A stretch of DNA of 64,000 bases from Liriodendron chinense. Lineage: Eukaryota; Streptophyta; Magnoliopsida; Magnoliales; Magnoliaceae. Position numbers and translations under genes: made by a program. Below are positions 23,897-34,960 of the stretch, piece after piece. The DNA is taken from assembly GCA_003013855.2 (NCBI GenBank), contig ML058459.1, positions 3,231,050-3,295,049 on the forward strand, read 5' to 3'. A model generated the notes under the pieces. That model did no database searches, was not told the origin of the DNA, and worked only from the letters and a program-made list of their open reading frames with translations. Within the stretch, counting starts at the first letter, position 1. Each line of letters starts with the position of its first letter.

Positions 23897-23974
23897 GCCC
23901 TCGCCGATCATCTTGCCGCCCACTCCCTCCTGGATTATCAACCGCTCAAGACATTCTTCCCTGATGAAGATCTC

Positions 23975-24502
23975 TTGCTTATCGAAGGTGAAGAAAAGAA
24001 GAAAAAAGATGAGTGGAAATTATTCTTCAACGGCGTAGCAAATTCTAAAGGGAGTGGTATTGGAGCGATCCTTTACTCTCCAGATGATGTCCCTATTCCT
24101 ATCTCAAGGCGCATAGCATTCGAGTGCACGAACAACATGGCAGAGTACGAAGCATGCATCGCTGGCTTAAGGGAAGCCATAATCTTGGGCGTCAAGAAGC
24201 TACGAGTATTTGGAGACTCACAGCTTATCATCAATCAAAGCAATGGCGAATGGAAAACCAAGGACGAGAAGTTGATACCATATCATGTGTATCTTGACAA
24301 TCTGATCGAAGAATTCAAAGAAATCACTTTCTCATACATGCCCAGAGCGAAGAACCAGTTTGCAGATGCTCTCGCTACACTTGCATCAATGCTCGAGATA
24401 CGAAAAGGAGCTTCAGAATGGGAGTTTACAGTCGAAATTCAAGATGAACCTGCTTTCTGCCTGCAAATAGAAGAAGCTGAAGCTATCCCTGACAAACCCT
24501 AG
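23975..24502 (+). pseudogene. second (archaeal-like) RNase H of the Tat-type element
   Basis: Tat elements are known to carry an extra RNase H between RT/RNase H and integrase. Here the frame reads WKLFFNGVANSKGSGIGAIL, then NNMAEYEACIAGLREA, then GDSQLIINQSNGEW, then RAKNQFADALATLAS. Glu (AEYEA), Asp (GDSQ) and Asp (FADALA) of the catalytic set are present, but the first acidic position, normally FFDG, is FFNG, which should cripple the enzyme. The frame matches the RT frame and ends at a TAG (24500), with another stop at 24569 before integrase. Confidence 0.85.
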
Positions 24503-24583
24503 TACACCGACATCAAGCAATATCTCGAAACCCAGGAGTATCCGGAGTCAGCAACAGCAACAGATCGCTGAACCATTCAGCAT

Positions 24584-25750
24584 TTGGCCGGCCAGTTCAC
24601 CATCAGTGGCGAAGTTCTTTACGAGCGATCCTATAATCACATCCTCCTTCGATGCGTCGATGAAACAAAAGCTGCAAAGATCATGGAAGAAATACATGAA
24701 GGAATCTGTGGCCCACACATGAACGGGCACATGATGGCAAAGAAGATTCTACGACTCGACTACTATTGGCTCACCATGGAGACAAACTGCTGCCAGCACG
24801 TCAGAAAATGCTTTAAGTGTCAGGAGCATGCGAATCAAATCCATGCCCCCTCATCAGAATTATACAACCTGACCACCCCCTGGCCCTTCTCCATGTGGGG
24901 ACTCGACATCATCGGCAAGATCAGTCCCAAAGCATCAAATGATCATGAGTACATACTTGTGGCAGTCGACTACTTCACCAAGTGGGTAGAGGCAGCCTCC
25001 TACACTACGATTGCGGCATCTCAGGTGATCAAATTCATGAAGAACAACATCATATGCCGGTATGGAATCCCCAATGCTATCATCACAGATAATGGGACCC
25101 CGTTTGTCAATAAGAAGATGGATGGCTTCCTCAGCAAATTCAAGATCCAACGTCATTGATCAAGCCCCTACCATCCTCAGATGAATGGTGGGGTAGAAGC
25201 CGCAAACAAGACAATCGTCAGGATACTCGAGAAGATGGTCGTGACCTATCGAGATTGGTCAGATATGCTCCCATATGCACTTTGGGCCTATCGAATGTCT
25301 GTACGGTCTGCTACGGGCGTTACTCCTTTCGAGCTTACTTATGGAATGGAAGCAGTTCTGCCAGTCGAGGTGGAAATACCATCACTACGGGTGTTACTGG
25401 AAAGCGGAGTTGAAGAAGGAGAATGGCAACGGGCCAGATTCGATCAGTTGCAGCTAGCAGATGAGAAGCGTATGCGTTCACTAAGTCATTCACAGTGCTA
25501 TCAGAAAAGGATCGCTCGGGCTTACAACAAGAGAGTCCGAAAAAGAAGTTTCAAGGTAGGCGACATGGTCATGAAGAAGATTCTACCGTCGCACTTTCCG
25601 GATCCCAGAGGAAAGTTCAAACCCTCGTGGGACGGGCCACTGATCATCAGAGAAGTACTTCCCGGAGGCGCTCTTAGACTCACCAACATGAGAGGGGTGG
25701 ATCTTCCTGAGCCAATCAACACCGACAAAGTGAAGATCTTCCACGGGTAA
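24584..25750 (+). pseudogene. Tat-type integrase with one nonsense codon
   Basis: Integrase joins element cDNA to the genome. The N-terminal zinc-binding HHCC is seen as GPHMNGHMMAKKI...CCQHVRKCFKCQEHA. The core follows with WGLDIIGKI (D), AIITDNGTPF (D) and MNGGVEAANKTIVRIL (E). A TGA at 25157 lies just before SSPYHPQMNGG, between the second Asp and the Glu; the frame is the same on both sides, so it is a point nonsense change. The C-terminal part has YNKRVRKRSFKVGDMVMKKI, a typical GPF-type tail, and ends at TAA 25748. Confidence 0.9.
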
Positions 25751-26149
25751 GTCATTCTGACCTTATCAGGAGTTACCTTAATAGAGCTGAAGTCAAGAGG
25801 TCGAAGCTAAAACCTTTGAGATATCATTTCCGTCCACCAACAAGTGTTTCAAATAAGGGAATTCAAAAGAAAAAGAAAAAAATACAAAAAAAAAGAGAAA
25901 AAAGAATACAAAAGAAAAAAAAAAGAGAGAAAGAAAAAGAAAAATCAACCCAGGAAAAAACACAGTCATCCATCCATTCATCTCAGAAGGGTCTTTAGCC
26001 AAGACAAACAGCTCTATTATCGTAACTTAGGATAAGGGTTGAAGGACTGCCATCGGCCGGCAACGACGGATTCCCGACCTCTAGCCGCCGCAGTTATCCA
26101 AAGATCCAGAAAAAAAGAAAAAAAAAGACAATGTGTGCCTAAACAAAGA

Positions 26150-26375
26150 GGGCGGAGTGAAAACTCGAAAGGACGATCCGAGTAAAAACAATGGGCATAC
26201 AGCGGACTTGGTGAAAACCCGAAAGGGCACTGAGGGTAAAAACAGCATAGCTGCCAAGGGGCAGGCAAGATCAAACACCCGGGACGTGGTGAAAACCTAA
26301 AAGGGCCCCACAGACAAAAATGACGGGAAAAGGCCGGCTGTGGTAAAAACTCGAAAGAGCGTTGCAGGAAAAAAT
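26150..26375 (+). repeat. short tandem repeats after integrase (GTGAAAACCCGAAAGGGC type)
   Basis: About four degenerate copies, spaced 55-75 bp, of GTGAAAACCCGAAAGGGC...GGTAAAAAC. An A-rich stretch (25850-25960) precedes them. No coding signal on the plus strand. Confidence 0.75.
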
Positions 26376-26818
26376 GGCTCAAATAGAAAAAGAAAAAAAA
26401 TGAAAAGTGCAGGTACCAAGAAATCAGACAGTCCAGATCGGTTCAAGCAGTCACAGTTCAAGAACAAGAAGAAGTGCAGTCAGGAACGAAGAGCTCTACA
26501 AATTCTGACAATCTCAGGAGGCAACAGTTTCTGTTGCCTACACCTCTAGGGAACAAAGGATCACACAAGTCAAATCTCGAGACATCGGTCAAAGCATTGG
26601 CCGGGCCCCAGTTTTGATTCCTATATCCCGACACAAAATTCAGACACACTCACAAAACAACTAATGGCACAATAGATTTTCAAACAGTTTTCTCTTTTCA
26701 TTAAATGCATCATATTTCTTTTACACATATCATATCATCTTTTTCAAAAAATATAAAAAAAATGCATCATCATCAATCATATACCATGCAAAAAGGAATG
26801 TACAGGTGGCCAACACAA

Positions 26819-28651
26819 TCAATCTCTACCCTCCTCCTCGGCCATATCAGGTAAGTCCTCTGACTCATAATGAAGTAGCCTCGCTCTCAACCTGCTCACC
26901 TCCATACGCAGGTAATGCGCCTCACCACGCTCAAGGGTACGGATCGCGGTCTCCTCATCAGACAACCTCTGATCGGCAGCCAACCTCCTCGACATCATCT
27001 CACAATGATACCAAAGTGCAGAGATCTCAGACAGCAAATGGCCATGAGTGGCTAAAAGGAAGCCATGATCGATGAATGGGCGCTCCTTAAAGGGTTCATA
27101 TGAACCAGATGAAGAGCCGGCATCTCCAAGGATATCCTGCTCATCCTCATCAGCAATCTGGTGCCAGCAAGGGATACGTTGATACAGAGACTGCTCAGCA
27201 ACCCAGTACTGATATGGGGCGGTCGCCATCGGAAAAGCCCGCAGCTCAAAACCAAGCAAATCGGCAGTCAAGTAACTCGCCCAAGATCCATCGACCCGAG
27301 TCCTAAAGTCAGAGGTTCTGGATGGAAGCACTCGACGCCCGATACCAATGAAAGCAAAAAGGGAAACATCCTGCTCGTACCCAAACTGCCGCAGGAATCG
27401 GATAGGATGATAGGAAAAGTAAGATCGAAAGCCTACCAGCATCAAAGGAAGGCGGTGCGCATCACAAAGCACTGGAGGAAGTGAAAGCCAAGATGACTCC
27501 CAACGAACATTCCAGTCACGAAGATCAGCGAATATCCTGCGATACAAGGGCTCACTCATCCTAGCCGTATGAGAAAGAAATTCCATGATGTATCGCATAA
27601 GGTCTGCGCGATGGGTGCCAGGAAATGGTATAGGAACAGTTAGCGAAAGACACTCCCATAGCCAGACCTGATCACAAGAAGGAAAGGAAGTACAGCTAGA
27701 GCAAAGCAATTCCTAAAAAAGCAAGAAGGGAAAGGTGCAGAAAAGATACCTGAAGAAATGCGCAGCAGCCGCGAAGGACACGAGTGCGGCCCAGGGCACA
27801 GTCAGTCGGCCCGTTAAGCAGCTCGGCCAGGACAAGAGAAATGATCCACTGACGTCGGATAGCCTGGCTCATCACCTCAAAAAGCAAAGGAGTCTGGGAC
27901 TTGCGCCATCCCGAGAATAGCACCTTAGCTATCAAGCAGAACATAAGTGCATTCCGAGCAAAAATAGATCCGGCCACACTCCGAGGACCCAAAAAAGATC
28001 ATACAGCAAGTCTAAGGAAAACACTACAGCATCCTGGCCGGCAGCTACAGGCTGAACCAGATAGGGGATCCCAAACCAGTTCTGCGGTGTGACAGTCTTC
28101 GGCAATGTCTTCGGTGAAAAATACTGAGTATAATCCCAATGTAGGCCTGTCAAGCACGCAAGCTCCTCCAAAGAGGGTCCCATCTCCATGTCGTTGAACG
28201 CGAATAAGTTCAACGAGGGGACCCAGTCAATCAATGCAGCTCCGAGCATCCTCCAGTCAATGTCAACTCTAGCCATATGGATCGGACTGCCAAAGCCATA
28301 GGACTCCAAATCTCGAATCTCATAAGTTGACAAGCTGTCAAGCCAAGCAAGCAGTCGTGGCGAGCAAGAAGGACGAGGAAGCAGCTGACAAGTCCTCACG
28401 GGTACCCCCTCCAGAACAAAAGGCCCAGAAATCAATGACAGCTCATCGATGATCGGAAGATCAACGGGCGAAGGAGAAGGAAAAGCTGGAACCTCTGCAG
28501 ACTCGACAGCCCCTGACCTGCCCCCAGTAATGGCTATGTCTGATATAGTCGCATCACTGTCTGAAACTGTCATGACCTCAGGCGCATGAGAAGACTCGCC
28601 CACCTCATGAACAGAGTGCGCAAAAGACCGACGATCAGGAGAAGGTGACAC
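26819..28651 (-). pseudogene. antisense ORF 1 of the Tat-type element, plant-mobile-domain-like
   Basis: Two long minus-strand frames, 27932-28651 (239 codons) and 26819-27709 (296 codons), are linked by an overlapping third frame at 27696-27992. The first contains LESYGFGSPIHMARVDIDW and LEELACLTGLHWDY, which follow the plant mobile domain pattern (aromatic-rich, with an L-E-E/D-x-A-x-L-x-G-L block). The junction frame adds FARNALMFCLIAKVLF. A shift in a T/G run near 27990 and a 37-nt gap bounded by GT...AG (27713-27749), too short for a normal plant intron, break it. The C-terminus is rich in charged coiled-coil-like sequence (SRLRARLLHYESEDLP). Tat elements are known to carry antisense ORFs in this place; the exact product is unknown. 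Confidence 0.6.
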
Positions 28652-29364
28652 TCTCCATCAAAAGGGCTATCAGCGAAGATCACACCACACATCGTGGCAT
28701 CCTGGCCAATCTGACCATCAAAAAATGCATCTGAACCATCAAGAAGGGTCCCGGCTACCCCGATCAAAGAATCAACGGTCAGATCTGGACCTACGACCCT
28801 CTCCAACAAGAAATCATGAATCCAGTCATCATCCTGGCCAATCAAAGGGATCATCGAGGCATCCACACTATCCATCATCAGGGGAACATCATCAATGATC
28901 ACATCAAGTCCACCCAAACAAGTATGCCGCACACCTCGGCCATCATCAAGAGCATCCAAACCATCAAAGGTATCATCTGAACCATCTATACCGTCCGGAC
29001 ATGAGATTAGCCCATCTATGTCCATCATACCCCCATCTCCACCATCAATCACATCATCTAGGTGGCCCACCTTCAAGGGATGCATAGCCTCACCTATGTC
29101 CCATCTCCTCATCTCATCCATACCATCCATTTCTCCCATAATGAGGGGCCCATTCAAATCAGAAATTTTAGCATGGCTGCCATTAATGGGGCCATTCAAA
29201 GCTCCACCAACCACCATCCCTAGCTGCTCATCAATGCCCCCATTCAATGCTCCATCTCCACCATCTATTAAAGAAAACCCTCCATCATTAAAGCCTTCAA
29301 CACTTTCTGAAGTGTGGGACCCACCATGGACAGCCCCCACAGCCCCTAAATCTCCATCGTCCAT
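28572..29364 (-). CDS. uncharacterised Asp/Gly-rich antisense ORF
   Basis: An uninterrupted minus-strand frame from ATG 29364 encodes about 265 residues dominated by Asp, Gly, Ile, Leu and Met with recurrent DG pairs (VIDGGDGGMMDIDGL, DGIDGSDDTFDGLDALDDG). I recognise no domain. It overlaps the start of antisense ORF 1 in another frame and may be its N-terminal extension after a frameshift near 28630. The plus strand of 28895-29371 is also open (Pro/Ser-rich), which shows the base composition favours open frames, so this may not be a real gene. Confidence 0.35.
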
Positions 29365-29538
29365 TGCTTGAGAAAAGACAAACCAAGAAAAAGACAAAAG
29401 GAGAAGGGAAGATGAGACAAGGAGAATATTCATGACTGCAATCGAACCCGGACGTGCAGGGAATGTGGGGACAAAGACAGTGGACTGTGAAGAATGTCCG
29501 AGCATGAGCCAGCCCAGGCCGCACAAGAGGCGAGCCTT

Positions 29539-29561
29539 GGGCGGCCCACTCTGGGCCGCCC
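29539..29561 (-). promoter_or_regulatory. internal inverted copy of the LTR GC hairpin
   Basis: GGGCGGCCC...GGGCCGCCC followed by GTACGGAC is the reverse complement of the LTR segment GTCCGTACGGGCGGCCC. It lies about 175 bp upstream of the Asp/Gly-rich antisense ORF on the strand that ORF uses. No TATA box is evident after it. Confidence 0.5.
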
Positions 29562-29789
29562 GTACGGACGTGCTCTCTCTCTCTCTCTCCGTGGGATTGG
29601 CTCCATAGTTGTTGGTAGGTGAGGCTGACAGTCCACATCAGCAGATGGCACCCTGAGGGCCGCCCAAGGCTCCAATCCATTCCAGATTTCGATTGAGATT
29701 GATCAAGATCGTTTGGAAGGTACTCCACCGGCCCAATCACGACGTACTGCGACCAGAATGGGTCTGATCAAGTCAAAGAGAGGGAAAGA

Positions 29790-30130
29790 TGATCAAGAGA
29801 GGGCCACAAGCAATCTGAGCCATTCGAAGGCTAGATCATTATGATCTAAACCATGAAAGAGCTCGCATGGGTTGTCAAATAGCAAGATCAAGGGTTTGAT
29901 CATCAAAAGAAGGGTCAGAATCCAAGATATGATCATCAAGTGGGCCCACAAGGCCAAATCAAGCAATCTGAGTCGTTCAAGTCATCATCCGCACCATGAA
30001 AAACCTTTTTAGCCTCACAAAACATCAAGAAAAGGTGCTTCCAAAGTAAAGCCGAAGTCTCAAGTGGGCCCACAGGGCCAAATCAAGCCATCTGAACCAT
30101 TCAAGTAGTCATCTATGCAGTTAAGAAGTC
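29790..30130. repeat. degenerate ~125-bp repeats
   Basis: Three related segments near 29790, 29930 and 30058 share CAAGTGGGCCCACA, GGCCAAATCAAGC and ATCTGARYCRTTC. No gene. Confidence 0.55.
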
Positions 30131-30303
30131 CCATCTCCCACAAGTCATTAAGAAATGAGTCAGAAGTCAAAGCATCCAGACATCATCAAGGAATTTGAGA
30201 CAAGTCAGAAGTTGTATATTCATTCAGAAGATTTTTGATACAGAAGGGGGTGAAAGCAAAAAGAAGAAGGTCATACATCAAATAAGCTGAATACAAAAGC
30301 AGG

Positions 30304-31797
30304 CTATAGGTCACCAACATAGTTGTCGTCATCCCTCCTCTCGTCCCGCTCTCGATGATGAAGATCCATCAAAGGGGCTGTCACTGAGCCTCCAGCGTAA
30401 CTGCGACGGCCCCCAGGAACATAGAGTGGAGGAAGCAGAGGCCTCTGGCCATACAACAAGTACCACTCATCATAGTCGCGATCCGGGATCGTAAAACGAA
30501 ACCCGGGCTGGCCCACAAGAGCATCAACTATCTCATCAGCTGGGATCTGAGCAGCTGGAGAAGGTGCAGAATAAGGGACTCTGGCCACTCCGGTAATCTG
30601 TCGAAGCAGCCTCTTACCAAAATACTACTGAAATGATTAAGCGTCAGAAAGCATGATCCGGAGGCATGAAGCATCATAGGTCTCCACACGCTGAGGGGTG
30701 TAGTAGAGAGGAAAGTTGACGTATGGCATCCGAGCAAGCTACAACAAGGGAGATCATCACGATCAATTACAGTACAGCACGAGGGATAAGGAAAGCAAGA
30801 TACTTACATCTTCAACGGTCAATCCGTCTATGTCAGCACGCCAGTTTTCCCCAGAAACTCGAGAGTTACGCTGACGGTTTTGTTGATGCCACTACATGTG
30901 GTGATACAAATATGGCTCAATGTCGTCCCCCATCCTCGGCGCGAGGTGGGGAAAATGGTCATAAAAGCAAGTCTGGGCAAGGGCACACCTAACAATTAGA
31001 GAGAGAAAGAGGGTAAATGTCTCCAAGAAAGGAGAAAGAAGAAGTACCTCAACGACAGGCTAGAAACCTGTGTAGGACCGACTATTCCGACTAGTCTTAT
31101 CCAGACCCTGGAAAATATGAGTCAGGATAGCCCCGTTCCAATTATAGGGATGATGGAGATCCTCAACCAAGCGAAGAAATTTAGGATCAACTCTCTCATT
31201 TGCGTGGCAGAGAAGGAAAGACCCGAAGGCATAAGTAATCATGGCCCGTGCTTTGTGGAGGGCCTCTAGCTCGGTAGTGGGGGTGACGAAGGCAAAAGTG
31301 TTGTAGAACCATCGCATCTTTACTTTATGGCCTTGGAATTCATCTTCGGGCGGGACATCACCAACAAGCCGTAGCCAGTCAGTGGAAGTGATGGGAGCAA
31401 GAGAGCTGACTTGAGGAACAACTGCCCCATGAAATGGAAAGCCAATTTGCATATAAATATCCAGGGGAGTTATTCCCCATTTGCCACAAGGGAGTTGAAA
31501 GGTGTGGGTCTCATCCCGCCACCTTTCGCAAAGAGCTGCGAGCATCATGCGGTTGGCACTGTTGTTATGGAAGCGTAAAGTAAGGAGGCCAGCAAAAGGA
31601 GTGTCAGCCAATACTCGTTCAAGCAAAGGCTATGGATGTTGCACCCAGTTGTCCCAGTGGTCTCTGGTACCTCGACCCTTGATGGCGGGAAGAGGTTGAT
31701 GCTCTTGAGCCAAAGAACACATATGGGCCCCTCGGTGGATGATGAAGGCAGGATCATTCTCATCAATCACTCGACGTCCTCTTGTACCGTCCGCCAT
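30304..31797 (-). pseudogene. antisense ORF 2, plant mobile domain, spliced, with in-frame stops
   Basis: Minus-strand exons 31048-31797, 30808-30972 and 30304-30738 join in phase through GT-AG introns of 75 and 69 bp (450 codons). From ATG 31797 the product begins MADGTRGRRVIDENDPAFII. The plant mobile domain is clear: LCERWRDETHTFQLPCGKWG, ITPLDIYMQIGFPFHG, YAFGSFLLCHANERVDPKFL and YNWNGAILTHIFQGLDKTS. Exon 2 gives CFYDHFPHLAPRM and exon 3 gives ARMPYVNFPLYYTPQRVETY, ending in a charged RERDERRDDDNYVGDL tail. In-frame stops (two in exon 1, one in exon 2, two in exon 3) mark it as dead. This domain is known from MAIN/MAIL-type plant proteins and from Tat retrotransposons. Confidence 0.75.
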
Positions 31798-32239
31798 TGA
31801 ATCCTACAAGCTTGGCAAGGTAAGTCCCTATCCTTTACCCATCAAAATCCAAATTATCATCCAGGAAACCCATGGGATGGGGCTCACATTCAGATGCAAA
31901 ATCCAAAGTCCGACTCCATGTGTTACCTAGGATATGTGTTGGGCCCATTAAAGAAAGCAAGGCCCACCTTAAAGAAGGTTGCATGCCATGCCTTAGGCAA
32001 AGAAAGTCCATCATCCAAGGACATACTTTGGACAACAAATGCACTCAAGTGCCATGAGATCAACAAGGGATAAGAATCCTACTTCACATTAGAAATCCCT
32101 CTTCAAAGTCCACATGTGGCCAATGATTGATCCACTGTTTATGCCAAGGCCATGATTCTCACTTAAGATGTTTCCATCTTTTACATATGAACATGGACAA
32201 ATGGGGAATAGGAAGGAAATGGGCCCCCAAGAGCAACCT

Positions 32240-32900
32240 AAATGCCTCACCTCAATGGATTGAAGGGAGCACATAGCCCACTTGAAAAACATGAGGACCC
32301 ATTTAATGGGTTAACCATGAGCACCCCTATGTGCATCATCTTGATGAAAGTTTTGACTATGAGAGTACAACATGGCGGTCTACTCACAAGCATATGAATC
32401 AAAGAAGCTAATGGTAAATATTGGATACACATAGCCCACATGAAGAACCAAAGTTGGAGATGTCCATGTAAGGACAAGTTTGGGCAACTTATGTGCACCA
32501 ATTTCTTTACCAAAAAGGGGGACCATTTGAGCACAAGAGGGCATGGCTTGATGAGTCACCCAACCATCATGAAAATGGCTAAGAATGGTATACATAGCCC
32601 ACTTGAAGATCAAAATCCAAAATGCCCCAAAGCATGGGACAAAATTGGGCAACTTATGGGTATCATTCTTTCTCACAAATTGAAAGGAAAATCACTCATC
32701 TTTGAGAATGATGGTGGATGACCCACCAAGCACCCCAAAGAGAAGTTCAAGGAGCTATGGTTGCATGGATAACTCACTTGAAGGAGGATCATCCATTTGA
32801 GGTTGATAACATTAAAGAGAAACTCTTGAGAACCACTTTCCTACCACAAGAAAAAAATCATTTGAACTTAGTGAGATTGTTGAAACAACTCACTCATGGG
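32240..32900. repeat. degenerate tandem repeats of about 165 bp
   Basis: Four segments, spaced 160-170 bp, share CATAGCCCACTTGAAGA (near 32270, 32432, 32597, 32768), with a further relative near 33160. They lie in the leader upstream of antisense ORF 2. No reading frame is convincing on either strand. Confidence 0.6.
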
Positions 32901-33889
32901 ACTTGTAGATGATCAAGTAACTCAAGTCCTCCATCCATCAAAAGAAAAAGCATGAAAGAAAAAAAATCTTACATGAACAAAGTGTAGTGATGCACACATG
33001 GTCCAAAGAAATCCAAGTTTCAATGAGGGCCTAAAAGCCCATCCATATGAAAAAACTCCAAGGGGCCCACCACACTTTGTACATAAGGATGTACATCATA
33101 ATCAAGAGATGGTGGGAGATTTGGGCCACTTGTCCATAAAGGCCCAATTAAGAAATCTAGCCCACTTGAAGATCCAAACGAAGAATGGGCTAGTCACCTT
33201 TGTCCATACACATGTGAAGAAGGATGGGGCCACCCAAAGTGAGCCCCATGAGCCCAAAACTTGAGGTGGGCCCCACCATTCTCATGGGCCCAAACCTTGA
33301 AAAGAAGATGGAAAAGAAAAGAAGAGCTTTAAGGAAAAATGACAAGGGCAAGAAAGCATGGGGGAGCCCAAAATGAAGCATTGGGCCCATCAAATACACC
33401 AAGGGCTATAACTTCACTTTGAGCCCATTTGATACACATGAAAAGAGGCCCAACTCCCATGAAGAAAGATAGGATATTTTGCCATGCACACTTGATGCAC
33501 ATGGCAAAATTTCCCTTTACATACACATGAAGGGAGTGTGAAAGAAGAAAAGAAAGAATGAAATGGAAGCTTGCAATGTCCTTCTCCATGCACCACCTTT
33601 AGAAAAGATTTGAGATCTAGAAAAAGGCAAAAAATACTTGGGCCCACCTTCACTCTTTTTGGAATAGCTACATGGAAAAAAGAAAGAGTCATGAGAAGAA
33701 ACAATGAAGAAGGAAAAAGACAAGAAAGAAAGGGAGTGGTCCATACCTTTACCACTCACCAAAGAGAGACCACCTTGCTGTCCCAAAGCTTCTCTAAGGC
33801 CCACCACTTGAGAGAAGCAAACAACCACCAAAAGAGAGAGGAAAACTTGAAGAAAGAGAAAGTATGAGAGAGAGAGAAGAGATATTGCA

Positions 33890-34006
33890 CGTTGGAGGGG
33901 CAAGGGTGCTCCATGTTATATAGAAAAGGGGAGTGCACCCCTTTACCTAACCCACTAGAAAAACCAGTGGGCAGGGACGGTCCGGGCGGCACCCAGGGGG
34001 CCGTCC
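33890..34006 (-). promoter_or_regulatory. candidate antisense promoter inside the Tat-type element
   Basis: On the minus strand a GC-rich imperfect hairpin (33975-34006; GGACGGCCCCC...GCCGCCCGGACCGTCC) is followed about 50 bp later by TTCTATATAACATGG (33915-33923) and then by a pyrimidine-rich leader (CTTTCTTCAAG, CTCTCTCT). Hairpin then TATA repeats the layout of the LTR promoter. Transcription from here would run through to antisense ORF 2. Confidence 0.5.
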
Positions 34007-34339
34007 TACCCTCCCTCTAGTTGAAACGACTTCTCACCCCCTCTCCTTGGGAAGAACTCCCCTTGGGAAGGGTGGTTGGAAGTGAATCTTGTACCTCCTT
34101 GTAAGAATGAAGTGATGGAAGAGAATGGTGAGAAAAAGTAAGAAATCTCACCAAAGTCTCATCTTGTGAGAAATTGGTGAGAAATTGGCTTGATGATGTA
34201 GAAAAAGTTCCATGGAATTTTCAAGAAAAAAGGAAAAGAATTGACTTGGTCAAACAGTGATCTCAACCATCCAAAGGCATGACCTGATGATCTGAACCAT
34301 TCTAAGAAGAATCCCCGGAATCTCCCACCTTGATTGTTA

Positions 34340-34960
34340 CTCTCTTGTATAGTTTTGGGTCCGAAGACCTTAAACTACGTAGGGATCAAGATCCCGATGG
34401 CCTTTTTAAATAAAAACCGGTAACAGTTTGGATCGTTCGAATCAAGATCCGCTGACACCGGACATTTTTCAAAAACAAGAAAATGTGTTTGCCCTACTTG
34501 TACATATTTTGGGTCCGAAGATCTTAAAGTACGTCGGGATCAATATCCCGAGGGATTTTAATAAAAACTAGCATCTATCCCAGCTGTTCAGGCCAAGATC
34601 TGATGACCTGGATCATTTCGAAAAATCACCAAAAAGAGTGTATATTCAGCTTGTACATATTTTGGGTCCGAAGACCTTAAACTACGTCGGGATTAATATC
34701 CCGAGGGATTTTAATAAAAACCAGCATCGATCCTAGCCGTTCAGGCCAAGATCTGATGACCTAGATTATTTCGAAAAAATCACAAAAAAAGAATGTATTT
34801 TCAGCATGTACATATTTTTGGTCTGAAGACCTTAAACTATACTGGGATTAATTTCTCGGGGGACCTTTTCCTGCTTTCAACCAAAAACCGGCATCGGCCT
34901 CAACTGCTGGGATCAAGGTTTGATAACTCGAAACTTTTTCAAAAATACCAAAAAGATTTC
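34340..34960. repeat. 154-bp tandem array
   Basis: Four head-to-tail copies of a 153-155 bp unit share TTTGGGTCCGAAGACCTTAA (near 34357, 34511, 34664 and 34819) and CAAGATCTGATGACC. A degenerate extra copy is at about 35103. Tat-lineage elements are known to carry tandem repeats upstream of the 3' LTR, some of which became satellites. Confidence 0.85.

Noticed and set aside
27713..27749. A functional 37-nt intron in antisense ORF 1
   Set aside because: It has GT...AG ends and restores frame, but plant introns are rarely below about 60 nt; treated as a deletion-shrunk intron or frameshift.
28895..29371. Pro/Ser-rich 158-codon frame on the plus strand
   Set aside because: It is the complement of the Asp/Gly-rich antisense frame and simple CCATCA-type composition; no start context or domain.
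33414..33992. Hydrophobic Phe/Leu/Ser-rich frames on the minus strand that look like membrane proteins
   Set aside because: Purine-rich plus strand (AAGAAAG) makes the complement read as Phe/Ser/Leu; three frames are open at once. The region is better seen as leader and promoter of the antisense unit.
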